Below are positions 1 through 7,603 of a stretch of DNA of 31,345 nucleotides, one piece after another. This DNA comes from JBEVNX01 sp040507895. Its GTDB lineage: Bacteria; Desulfobacterota; Binatia; JACPRU01. Every line of letters begins with the position of its first letter. The first letter of the stretch is position 1. Location of the stretch: assembly GCA_040507895.1 (NCBI GenBank), contig JBEVNX010000158.1:1-31345 (forward strand). Direction: 5' to 3'. The position numbers and the translations under genes were made by a program. The notes beneath the pieces are model-generated. The model had not been told where the DNA came from and searched no databases. It worked only from the letters and a program-made list of their open reading frames with translations.

Positions 1-2
1 AC

Positions 3-251
3 TATCGAATCGCGGAGATCACGCCGCGGCAAAAGGGGATGCTGGATTTCGCAGCGAAGGTGTCGCTGCGCGCGCACGAGATAGGTGACTCCGACATCGA
101 GGACCTTGGCCGGCACGGGTTCTCTGCCGAGGACATTTGGGACATCGGAGCCATTGCTGCGTTTTTTTCATTGTCCAATCGCATCGCGGGCTTGACGAGC
201 ATGCGGCCGAACGAAGAGTTCTATTCGTTGGGGAGAGTTCCGCGAAAATAG
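3..251 (+). CDS. Carboxymuconolactone decarboxylase/AhpD-like peroxidase-related protein (C-terminal part)
   Basis: The reading frame is open from the window edge to the TAA at 249-251, so only the last 82 residues are visible. The segment SAEDIWDIGAIAAFFSLSN followed by an N-R-x-A stretch and the tail MRPNEEFYSLGR is the usual C-terminal half of peroxidase-related CMD-family proteins, small all-helical AhpD-fold proteins. The redox CxxxH motif of the family would lie upstream of the window and cannot be checked. The in-frame ATG at 39 is internal, because clear family sequence precedes it. The GFA-family gene follows 38 bases later on the same strand, suggesting co-transcription. Confidence 0.72.
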   Translation, partial: YRIAEITPRQKGMLDFAAKVSLRAHEIGDSDIEDLGRHGFSAEDIWDIGAIAAFFSLSNRIAGLTSMRPNEEFYSLGRVPRK

Positions 252-289
252 GCGGGAATCGGCGGTAGCATCGGAGGAGGGATCGAGCG

Positions 290-721
290 ATGCCAGAGTC
301 GAAAGTGTCGGGATCGTGCTTCTGCGGTGCAGTACGTTTTTCCATTCGCCCCCCGACCTTGTTCTGCGGCCACTGCCATTGTTCGATGTGTCGCCGTAAC
401 CACGGCGCCGGCTACGTAACTTGGTTCGGAGTGGACCGAGGCCGGTTTTCGATCGATTCGGGTGCGGCGAGCCTCGTGCGGTTTCGCTCCTCGGATCACG
501 GCACGCGATCGTTCTGTGGGCGCTGTGGGAGCTCGCTCTTCTGCGAATCCACCCACCATCCCGACGTCGTCGACGTCGTCCTCGCGAACATGGACGCACC
601 GATCGATCTCCGTCCGCAGTTTCACTTCTATTTCGACGATCGCGTGGATTGGATGCCGGTGAACGACGGGCTTCCACGGATGGGCGGCGCGACGGGACGC
701 GAGCCCCTCGATCCGACGTGA
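290..721 (+). CDS. GFA-family (CENP-V/GFA) zinc-binding protein
   Basis: This 143-residue protein has the cysteine pattern of the GFA fold (glutathione-dependent formaldehyde-activating enzyme-like). There is a CFCG pair near residue 10, a CGHCHCSMC cluster near residues 26-34, and a CGRCGSSLF pair near residue 80. These cysteines bind structural and catalytic zinc in the family. Most members have no proven substrate, and the original formaldehyde-glutathione role applies to few of them, so I give only the family. The start is set by a strong SD (GGAGGAGG at 273-280) nine bases before the ATG. Its TGA overlaps the GTG start of the acetyltransferase gene (GTGA at 718-721), which indicates translational coupling. 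Confidence 0.85.
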   Translation: MPESKVSGSCFCGAVRFSIRPPTLFCGHCHCSMCRRNHGAGYVTWFGVDRGRFSIDSGAASLVRFRSSDHGTRSFCGRCGSSLFCESTHHPDVVDVVLANMDAPIDLRPQFHFYFDDRVDWMPVNDGLPRMGGATGREPLDPT

Positions 722-1230
722 GCGAATCGATCGAGTTTACCATTCGCAGCGCGACGGCGACCGACGTCGGGGTGCTGTTGCGAATGATCCGGGCGCTGGC
801 CGAGTACGAGAATCTCTCTCAGGAGGTGGTCGCGACGGAAGCGGCGCTCCACGAGGCGCTATTCGGCGTCAAGCCGGTCGCCGAGGCCGTCCTCGGGTAC
901 GTCGGTCGGGAGCCTGTGGCGTTCGCGGTCTTCTTTCCGACTTTCTCGACGTTTCTCGCAGCTCCGAGCCTGTATCTCGAGGACATCTTCGTCGAACCGG
1001 GATGGCGCGGCCGGGGGCTCGGCAAACGACTCTTCGCGCACGTTGCGGCGACAGCGCTCGAACGAGGTTGCGATCGCCTCGAGTGGGCCGTCCTGGAGTG
1101 GAACGCTCCGGCCATCGAGTTCTACCGTTCTCTCGGCGCCGAGCCGCGCGAAAAGTGGACCGTCTACCGTCTCGACAACGCCGGCTTGCGCAGACTGGTC
1201 CCATCGCGTGATTCGACGCCGAGCGCGTGA
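718..1230 (+). CDS. GNAT-family N-acetyltransferase
   Basis: This 170-residue protein carries the GNAT acetyl-CoA fold. The core is LYLEDIFVEPGWRGRGLGKR near residues 86-105, containing the pyrophosphate-binding R/Q-x-x-G-x-G/A pattern as RGRGLG. It is followed by a helix and the C-terminal A-x-x-F-Y-R-S-L-G-A motif, the usual motif B of the family. It resembles the diamine/spermidine acetyltransferase-like branch (start IRSATATDVGVLLRMIRALA, then YEN), but the substrate cannot be told. I chose the GTG at 718, which overlaps the preceding stop by four bases; the open frame extends further upstream only as a shadow of the GFA gene. Confidence 0.85.
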   Translation: MSESIEFTIRSATATDVGVLLRMIRALAEYENLSQEVVATEAALHEALFGVKPVAEAVLGYVGREPVAFAVFFPTFSTFLAAPSLYLEDIFVEPGWRGRGLGKRLFAHVAATALERGCDRLEWAVLEWNAPAIEFYRSLGAEPREKWTVYRLDNAGLRRLVPSRDSTPSA

Positions 1231-1266
1231 GAGAAGGATTCCGGGAGATTGCTTCGAGGAGGTCGC

Positions 1267-2325
1267 ATGGAACAGACGCTGGATCGGCAACGGGTTCAGG
1301 ACTTCGCTCGCCGGCTGTTCGGCCACTACACCAGCGGCATGCTGGCGCTGATGGTGGACATCGGTCACCGGACCGGCCTCTTCGAGGCGGCGGCGAAAGG
1401 AGCGGCCACGAGCCAGGAGTTGGCGGATCGAGCCGGTCTCGACGAGCGCTACGTTCGCGAGTGGCTCGGCGCGATGGTGACGGGTGGCATCATCGACTAC
1501 GAGCCGAGCACCCGGGCGTTTGTCCTCCCTGCCGAGCACGCGGTTTGTCTCACGGGCACGTCGAGCCGAAACCTCGCCGCCAACAGTCAGCTACTGGCGA
1601 TGCTCGCCAAGCGGCTGCCGGCCGTCGTCGATTGCTTCAAGAGCGGCGGAGGAGTGCCGTACTCGGAATTTCGGCCCGACTTCACCGACTACATGGACGC
1701 ATCCTGGCGGCTTCTCTACGACGGGCTGCTCATCAAGGGGTTCCTGCCCGTCGTCAAGGGCCTACCGGAGCGCTTGACCGCGGGCATTCGCGTCGCCGAC
1801 CTCGGCTGCGGGACGGGACACGCGATCAACTTGATGGCGCGCGAGTACCCGCGGTCTGATTTCGTCGGCTACGACATCGCCGCGGATGCGGTCGAGCGAG
1901 CAAGGGCGGAGGCCAGGGGAATGAGCCTCTCGAACGCTCGATTCGAAGTCGCCGATGTGGCGAGCTTGCTGGAGGGCAAGTTCGACCTCATCACTTCGTT
2001 CGACTCGATTCACGACCAGCGAGATCCGGCCGCGGTTCTGCGCAACGCGGCGGCGGCGCTCGCGCCCGGCGGGGTCTATCTCGCGATCGAGCCCCGCGCG
2101 TCGAGCAAGCTGGAGGAGAACGTCCAGAACCCGTTCGCACCCTGGATGTACGGCGTGAGCGTTCTCCATTGCATGACGGTCTCGCTGGCGATGGGTGGCG
2201 CGGGGCTGGGCACCGTGTGGGGAGAGCAGACGGCGCGGCGACTTCTCGCCGAAGCGGGCTTCGGCTCGGTCGAGGCGGTGCCCGCGCCAGGACCTCAGAA
2301 CACGATCTTCGTCTGCCGTCACTGA
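1267..2325 (+). CDS. Class I SAM-dependent methyltransferase with N-terminal winged helix
   Basis: The protein has 352 residues. Residues about 15-95 look like the dimerisation/winged-helix domain of O-methyltransferase-like and Rv2258c-like proteins (GMLALMVDIGHRTGLFEA, then LDERYVREWLGAMV). Residues about 175-290 form the Rossmann SAM domain: motif I is VADLGCGTG at 176-184, an acidic YDIAADAVERA follows, then a motif II region FDLITSFDSIHDQ and a post-motif LAPGGVYLAIEP. A conserved-looking middle part (FRPDFTDYMDASWRLLYDG) links the two. An AGGAGG SD at 1257-1262 fits the ATG at 1267 better than upstream in-frame codons. The methyl acceptor is unknown. The next gene starts 28 bases downstream in the same direction. 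Confidence 0.87.
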   Translation: MEQTLDRQRVQDFARRLFGHYTSGMLALMVDIGHRTGLFEAAAKGAATSQELADRAGLDERYVREWLGAMVTGGIIDYEPSTRAFVLPAEHAVCLTGTSSRNLAANSQLLAMLAKRLPAVVDCFKSGGGVPYSEFRPDFTDYMDASWRLLYDGLLIKGFLPVVKGLPERLTAGIRVADLGCGTGHAINLMAREYPRSDFVGYDIAADAVERARAEARGMSLSNARFEVADVASLLEGKFDLITSFDSIHDQRDPAAVLRNAAAALAPGGVYLAIEPRASSKLEENVQNPFAPWMYGVSVLHCMTVSLAMGGAGLGTVWGEQTARRLLAEAGFGSVEAVPAPGPQNTIFVCRH

Positions 2326-2353
2326 GGCGATCTTTCGCTCGCGGGAGACGGTG

Positions 2354-3691
2354 ATGACGACACCGGAAACACGATACGCCAAGAGCGGCGCCGTCCACAT
2401 CGCCTACCAAGTCGTCGGCGACGGGCCCCGCGATCTCGTCCTGGTGCCCGGTTGGGTTTCTCACCTCGAGTACGAGTGGGAGGAGCCGCTGTTTGCCCGC
2501 TTCCTGCGCCGCCTCGCCTCCTTCTCCCGACTCATTCTGCTCGACCGCCGCGGAACCGGCCTTTCCGATCGCGTGTCGGCGCTGCCCTCGCTCGAACAAC
2601 GGATGGACGACGTGCGCGCGGTGATGGACGCGGCGGGATCCAAGCGGGCTGCGATCCTCGGCATATCCGAGGGCGGCCCGATGGCCATGATGTTCGCGGC
2701 CACGCATCCCGAACGGGTTTCCGCGCTGGTCTTGTGCGCGACGTTCGTCCGGCTCACCCAGGCCGCGGACTATCCGATCGGCGTCCCGACCGAGATATTC
2801 GAGCTGTTCATCCAGCGGATGCGGGAATCATGGGGCCAAGGGGCAACCGTCGACGGGTTTGCTCCGAGCCTCGCGGGTGACCCGCACTTTCGCGAGACCT
2901 GGGCTCGCATGGAGCGGGTCGCGGTGAGTCCGGCGGGATTCGAGGCGTTGATGCGCGTCCTCAGCGAGACCGACGCGCGCGGCATCCTCCCGGTGATTCG
3001 GGTCCCGACGCTGATCCTGCACCGCGCGGGCGATCTGGTCGTTCGCGTCGGGCAAGCGCGGTTCCTGGCCGAGCGCATCGCGGGGGCGAAGTACGTCGAG
3101 CTCCCTGGCAACGACCATTTTCCTTGGGTGGGTGACGATGCGATGGCCGACGAAGTCGAAGAGTTCCTGACCGGCACTCGCCACGCGGTGGAGTCCGACC
3201 GCGTGCTCGCCACCGTGCTGTTTTCCGACATCGTGGCGTCGACCGAGCATGCCGCGAAGATCGGCGACCGCCGCTGGCGCGAGGTGCTCGAAAGCTATCT
3301 ATCCCTCGTTCGGCGCCAGCTCAGTCAGTTTCGCGGGCGAGAGGTCGACACGACGGGGGACGGTATGCTCGCCTCTTTCGACGGACCCGCGCGCGCCATC
3401 CGCTGCGCCTGCGCGATCCGCGCCGGCGTTTCCCAGCTCGGCATCGAGGTTCGCGCGGGGCTGCATACGGGCGAATGCGCGATCATCGGCGACAAGGTCG
3501 GCGGCATCGCAGTTCACATCGGCGCCCGCGTTGCGGCCGCGGCGAAGCCGAACGAGGTCCTCGTCTCCGCGACCGTGAAGGATCTCGTGGCCGGATCGGG
3601 GATTGTCTTCGACGCCCGAGGCGTGCACGCCCTGAAGGGCGTCCCGGGGGAATGGCCTCTCTACGCCGTCTCGTCCGACGCTTCGCCGTAG
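2354..3691 (+). CDS. Alpha/beta hydrolase fused to class III adenylate/guanylate cyclase
   Basis: This 445-residue two-domain protein is probably soluble, since no membrane segment is seen. Residues 1-275 are an alpha/beta hydrolase: the nucleophile elbow GISEGG gives Ser105, the acid is probably Asp227 (HRAGD), and the histidine is probably His255 (GNDHF). Residues about 284-440 are a class III nucleotide cyclase catalytic domain, with metal-binding Asp292 in LFSDIVAST, Asp336 in TTGDG, and the RAGLHTGE strand. The lysine normally found four residues before the GDG aspartate is replaced by Asp332 (VDTTGDG), so ATP/GTP choice and activity are uncertain. The architecture matches mycobacterial Rv1900c-type hydrolase-cyclases. 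The start follows a GGGAGA SD; a GTG directly before the ATG is an alternative. It may couple a small-molecule signal to cAMP, but that is inference. Confidence 0.9.
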   Translation: MTTPETRYAKSGAVHIAYQVVGDGPRDLVLVPGWVSHLEYEWEEPLFARFLRRLASFSRLILLDRRGTGLSDRVSALPSLEQRMDDVRAVMDAAGSKRAAILGISEGGPMAMMFAATHPERVSALVLCATFVRLTQAADYPIGVPTEIFELFIQRMRESWGQGATVDGFAPSLAGDPHFRETWARMERVAVSPAGFEALMRVLSETDARGILPVIRVPTLILHRAGDLVVRVGQARFLAERIAGAKYVELPGNDHFPWVGDDAMADEVEEFLTGTRHAVESDRVLATVLFSDIVASTEHAAKIGDRRWREVLESYLSLVRRQLSQFRGREVDTTGDGMLASFDGPARAIRCACAIRAGVSQLGIEVRAGLHTGECAIIGDKVGGIAVHIGARVAAAAKPNEVLVSATVKDLVAGSGIVFDARGVHALKGVPGEWPLYAVSSDASP

Positions 3692-3778
3692 TCCCAAGAG
3701 GATTGAAGATTGACGGCCGCCGGGGGTCGACGTATGGCGCCCGATGGAGCCGTGCAACGCGAAAGGAGAAAGTCCACC

Positions 3779-5224
3779 ATGAGCGATGCGTATTCCGACC
3801 TCGACGCCACCGGTCAGGCCGACCTCGTCCGCAAGAAGAAGGCGTCGCCTCGCGAGCTCGTCGACGCCGCGATCGCGCGCATCGAGAAGCTCAATCCCGA
3901 GCTCAACGCCGTCATCATCCCTCTCTTCGAGAAGGCGCGCGCGCTCGCGAATTCGCGAGACCTTCCCGACGGACCGTTCCGCGGCGTTCCCTTCCTGCTG
4001 AAGGACCTCGTGTCCACTAGCGCCGGCGATCCGAATCACAACGGCATGCAGTTCTTGAAGAAGCGCGGCTTCATCGGCCCTGCAGACACCACGATCATCG
4101 CGCGGTTTCGCACCGCAGGTCTCGTCATCGTCGGGCGGACGAACACGCCCGAGCTCGGGCTCGCCGGGACGACCGAGCCCCTCGCCTATGGGCCGGCGCA
4201 CAATCCCTGGAATCCGGCGCATTCAACTGGGGGCTCGAGCGGTGGGAGCGCGGCCGCTGTGGCCGCGCGCCTGGTGCCTGCGGCGAGCGCGAGCGACGGA
4301 GGCGGCTCGATCCGCATTCCCGCGAGCGAGTGCGGCATCGTCGGCTTGAAGCCGACTCGCGGTCGAATCTCCTTCGGTCCGCTGGCAGGCGAGTTTTGGC
4401 ACGGGTTCGCGACCGAGGGCGTGGTGAGCCTCTCGGTTCGCGATTCCGCGGCGCTCCTCGACGCCGTCGCTGGCTCCACGCCGGGCGACCCGTATTTCGC
4501 GCCGCCGCCGGAGCGGCCGTTCGCGGCCGAGGTGGGGCAGAGCCCGGGAAAGCTCCGCATCGGGCTCATGACCCGCGAGCCCAACAACCGCAGGCCGCTT
4601 CATCCCGAGTGCGTGAAGGCCGTGGAGAATGCTGGCCGGCTTCTCGCGTCGCTGGGCCACCACGTAGAGCCCTCCCACCCCGCGGCGTACGACGAGACGG
4701 AGTTCATGACCCACTTCATGACGCTCGTCGACGCGCATTCCGCGCAAGCGATCGACATGATCGGAGCGCTCGTCGGCCAGGAGATGAAGCCCGAGGAAAC
4801 CGAACCGTACACGTGGCGGTTCGTCGAGGACGGCCGGCGGGTGACGGCGCGACAGTACATCACCGCCGCGGAATGGCTCCAAAGCTGGAGCCGCCGGATG
4901 GCGTCGTGGTGGGCGGAGGGGCACGATCTCTTGGTGACCCCGACGATCTCCGAGCCGCCCCCCGTGCTCGGCGATCTCGGAGGTCCGGGCGGCGAGCCGC
5001 GGAAGAAGTGGCTGCGCAATCTCGAAGTCATTCCCTTCACGCCCGCGTTCAACGTCAGCGGCCAACCGGGGATCTCTCTGCCGCTCCACTGGACGCCGCA
5101 GGGGCTGCCAGTCGGCGTCCATCTTGTCGCCCCCTACGCTCGTGAGGACGTGCTCATCCGCGTCGCTTCACAGATCGAGAGCGCCGCGCCCTGGGCGAGC
5201 CGCCGGCCTCCGCTGTCCGCCTGA
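3779..5224 (+). CDS. Amidase-signature family hydrolase
   Basis: This 481-residue protein is of normal length for the amidase-signature family (Ser-cisSer-Lys triad). Lys75 lies in PFLLKDLVS, the cis-serine in GGSSGGSAAA (151-160) and the nucleophile Ser177 in DGGGSIRIPAS. The last motif reads ASDGGGS where the family usually has GSDTGGS, a mild deviation that keeps the serine. These enzymes hydrolyse amides or aryl/acyl esters in the cytoplasm; the substrate is not predictable. The ATG at 3779 is preceded by an AAAGGAGA SD. The 87-base gap to the cyclase gene has no obvious terminator, so it may belong to the upstream operon. A second amidase of a different subgroup lies at 20362-21804. Confidence 0.93.
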   Translation: MSDAYSDLDATGQADLVRKKKASPRELVDAAIARIEKLNPELNAVIIPLFEKARALANSRDLPDGPFRGVPFLLKDLVSTSAGDPNHNGMQFLKKRGFIGPADTTIIARFRTAGLVIVGRTNTPELGLAGTTEPLAYGPAHNPWNPAHSTGGSSGGSAAAVAARLVPAASASDGGGSIRIPASECGIVGLKPTRGRISFGPLAGEFWHGFATEGVVSLSVRDSAALLDAVAGSTPGDPYFAPPPERPFAAEVGQSPGKLRIGLMTREPNNRRPLHPECVKAVENAGRLLASLGHHVEPSHPAAYDETEFMTHFMTLVDAHSAQAIDMIGALVGQEMKPEETEPYTWRFVEDGRRVTARQYITAAEWLQSWSRRMASWWAEGHDLLVTPTISEPPPVLGDLGGPGGEPRKKWLRNLEVIPFTPAFNVSGQPGISLPLHWTPQGLPVGVHLVAPYAREDVLIRVASQIESAAPWASRRPPLSA

Positions 5225-5266
5225 GCGAGACCAGCCGTACACCCAAGCGGCGGCGAGTGGGTTCCG

Positions 5267-6328
5267 CTAGAGCTCGAACCGCGTCCCGACGCTGTTGGGA
5301 ACGAACGCGTCGGGGAATCGCGCGGCCAGGGCGTGTGTGGCGCGCCAGCCCGTGCAGTGAGCCGGCACGATCACGTCGGGCGCGAGCGCCGCGAGCCCGT
5401 CGCAGGTCGGTCGGATGATCGGCTCGAAGATCGGACCGCTCAGGTGGAATCCACCGATCACCGCGTGAATGCGCTCGACGCCGGTCAAGCGCTTCGCGTA
5501 GCGCAGGATGTTCACCGCGCCGGCGTGCCCGCAGCCCGTCAGCACCACGAGACCCTCGTCGCGCACGTTCACGATCATGGCCTGGTCGTCGAGGATCAGC
5601 GGATCGGGCATCCACTGGCCGTCGCGCTCCGCCTCGTGAACGGCGAAGCCGGTCTCGAAGGGAGTGGTACGGTCGACCTCGCCGGTGATGAGGACCATGC
5701 CCTCGAAGAGAAACGAGGGCCGCCGTTCCTCGATGATCTCGAAGCCGGCCCCTTCGAGCGCCCGGCGGCTCGTCGAAGGCAGCTCGATCGGGGTGCGTCC
5801 CGGGATGTTGAGTCGGCGCTTGGTCCAGAACTCCGGATGAATCAGCACCGGAAGGTTGGGGCGCCCCACGGAGCGGATGAATCCATCCAATCCTGCGGTG
5901 TGGTCGAAGTGGCCGTGAGAGAGAACGATCACCTCGACGTCCTTCGGCGACAGATCGAGCCGTCTCATGTTCTCGATCATCCCGTCGGGCGAGACGCCGG
6001 TGTCGAACAGGAAGCGATGAGCGTGATCCCCGGAGCGCACGGTGACGAGAGCGGAGAATCCGTGCTCGGCGCGCAGCGCGTCGATTCCCGAGCGGGTTTC
6101 GAGCGTCTGCACCTCGACCCTGGGGACCTTCGCGCCGGCGAGGAGGGGGCGCTTGGCCGGGCCCTGGTCCGTCAGCAGCATGTCCGTCACGTTGTCGCAG
6201 AGCGTGGTGATCGTGACGGAGTCCACCGGGGCGAGCGGGATTCTTTCGCCCGCTTCACCTGCGGCGGGTGCTTCGCGCGGCGCGACGCGGATGAGCGAAT
6301 GGTGAGACGTGCGATGCTCGCGGCACAT
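5267..6328 (-). CDS. MBL-fold metallo-hydrolase, COG1237-type
   Basis: About 353 residues from the chosen start. The metallo-beta-lactamase motif HGHFDH (138-143) supplies the HxHxDH metal ligands; a later GCGHAG and a terminal PAHCTGW give further histidines. The stretch VVLTGCGHAGAVNILRYAK with IGGFHL is typical of the COG1237 group, which includes proteins annotated as dihydropterin-linked ribofuranosylaminobenzene phosphate synthase. That activity was assigned to an archaeal member and should not be assumed here. The start is uncertain: ATG 6328 has a weak GAGAAG, and conserved sequence only begins near residue 38 (SVTITTLCDN), so a GTG further in is possible. It lies 31 bases after the MetE-like gene, probably in the same unit. 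Confidence 0.85.
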   Translation of the reverse strand: MCREHRTSHHSLIRVAPREAPAAGEAGERIPLAPVDSVTITTLCDNVTDMLLTDQGPAKRPLLAGAKVPRVEVQTLETRSGIDALRAEHGFSALVTVRSGDHAHRFLFDTGVSPDGMIENMRRLDLSPKDVEVIVLSHGHFDHTAGLDGFIRSVGRPNLPVLIHPEFWTKRRLNIPGRTPIELPSTSRRALEGAGFEIIEERRPSFLFEGMVLITGEVDRTTPFETGFAVHEAERDGQWMPDPLILDDQAMIVNVRDEGLVVLTGCGHAGAVNILRYAKRLTGVERIHAVIGGFHLSGPIFEPIIRPTCDGLAALAPDVIVPAHCTGWRATHALAARFPDAFVPNSVGTRFEL

Positions 6329-6359
6329 GGCCGACTTCTCGGTCGAGGCCGAGCAGCCG

Positions 6360-7478
6360 TCAACCCCAAACTTCGGAGGCCACCTCGACGATCCGCCGGA
6401 GCTTCGCATTCTGCTGCTCGACGCTCAACCGGTTGCCGGGTGCCGTGCTGGCGAAGCCGCATTGGGGGCTCAGCGCGAGCTGGTCGAGGTCGACGTATCT
6501 CGCCGCTTCGTCGATCCGCCGCTTGAGCGCATCCTTGGACTCGAGACCGGCTCGCTTGCTCGAAACCAGGCCGAGCACGACGGACTTGTTCTTGGGAACG
6601 AAGCGCAGAGGCTCGAACGTCCCGGCTCGCTCGGTGTCGTACTCCAGGAAGTACGAGTCGATCGGGATTTCGTTGAAGAGCATCTCGGCGACCGGATCGT
6701 AGCCGCCCTCGGTGAGCCAGCCGCTCTGGTTGTTGCCGCGGCAGAGATGCATCGCGACGTGCAGCGACGGCGGCCGGTTCGCGAGGGCCTCGCCGACGAG
6801 GCTCGGAAACATCTCGTACAGGCGACGCGAATCCACGGCGCCCGAGCTGGTTCCCGTGCGCCGACTCGGATCGCAATAGAGAGCGAGAGGCACCTCGTCG
6901 AGCTGCACATAGCGGCAGCCGGCATCGGCGAGCGCGCGGAGCTCGCTGCGGTACGCCTCGACGACGTCCTCGCGCAGCCGGTCCGGATCCGGATAGGCGC
7001 GGGCATCGAGGTGAGCCGGGTTCGCCGAGCAGGCGATCGTCGGCGACGGCAGCGTGATCTTGACGGTTCGCCCGGTGAGCGATTGCACGAAGCGGAAATC
7101 GTCGACGTGCACCGGGCCACGCCACTTCAGGCGATCGTGGATCTTCAGCAGCGGCACGGGAATGTGCTTCCCCTCGTCGTCGACGAAGAACATGCGCTCG
7201 GCTTCGTAGTAGATGGACGCGCCGCCGAGACCGCGGCAGATGAAGTCGGCGTAGAACACGCCGCGGCGAAACTCGCCGTCGGTGATCGACCGAAGTCCGA
7301 TCTCTTCCTGCATGGCCACCGCCTTGCGAACGAGGTCGTCCTCGACGTGGTGCAGATCGGCGGCCGAAAGACGTCCGGCTTCGTGGTCTGCGCGGGCCTT
7401 CAAGAGCTCGGGCGGCCTCAGCAGCGAGCCGACGTGCTCGGCGCGGAAGGGCGGATCGTGCGGAGCGGAGCTTGCCAT
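6360..7478 (-). CDS. Core MetE-like protein (cobalamin-independent methionine synthase C-terminal domain family)
   Basis: This 372-residue protein corresponds to the C-terminal catalytic half of MetE only. Zinc ligands typical of the family are visible: His244 and Cys246 in MHLCRGN, probably Glu279 in FLEYD, and Cys340 in LSPQCGF. Early sequence HVGSLLRPPEL and ITDGEFRRG is characteristic of this stand-alone family. Full MetE is about 750 residues and uses methyltetrahydrofolate polyglutamate. Short core proteins lack the N-terminal folate-handling half, and some use other methyl or thiol substrates, so methionine synthesis is only one possibility. A strong GAGGAGGG SD sits seven bases before the ATG. 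It lies between a kinase-like gene and an MBL hydrolase, all on the minus strand. Confidence 0.9.
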   Translation of the reverse strand: MASSAPHDPPFRAEHVGSLLRPPELLKARADHEAGRLSAADLHHVEDDLVRKAVAMQEEIGLRSITDGEFRRGVFYADFICRGLGGASIYYEAERMFFVDDEGKHIPVPLLKIHDRLKWRGPVHVDDFRFVQSLTGRTVKITLPSPTIACSANPAHLDARAYPDPDRLREDVVEAYRSELRALADAGCRYVQLDEVPLALYCDPSRRTGTSSGAVDSRRLYEMFPSLVGEALANRPPSLHVAMHLCRGNNQSGWLTEGGYDPVAEMLFNEIPIDSYFLEYDTERAGTFEPLRFVPKNKSVVLGLVSSKRAGLESKDALKRRIDEAARYVDLDQLALSPQCGFASTAPGNRLSVEQQNAKLRRIVEVASEVWG

Positions 7479-7603
7479 GGTACCCTCCTCGAGATTCGCT
7501 TCACGAGGCGTCGCCGCGCCGCAGCGCTTCGCGCCGACGTCCTCGACCGGCTCATAGCAGAGTTTCCGCCGGCGGGAAGCGACCTCGTGAGAGCCGTCGG
7601 ACC

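Noticed and set aside
5333..6526. 397-codon plus-strand open frame opposite the MBL and MetE-like genes
   Set aside because: It is antisense to two genes with intact catalytic motifs, and its translation shows no recognisable motif.
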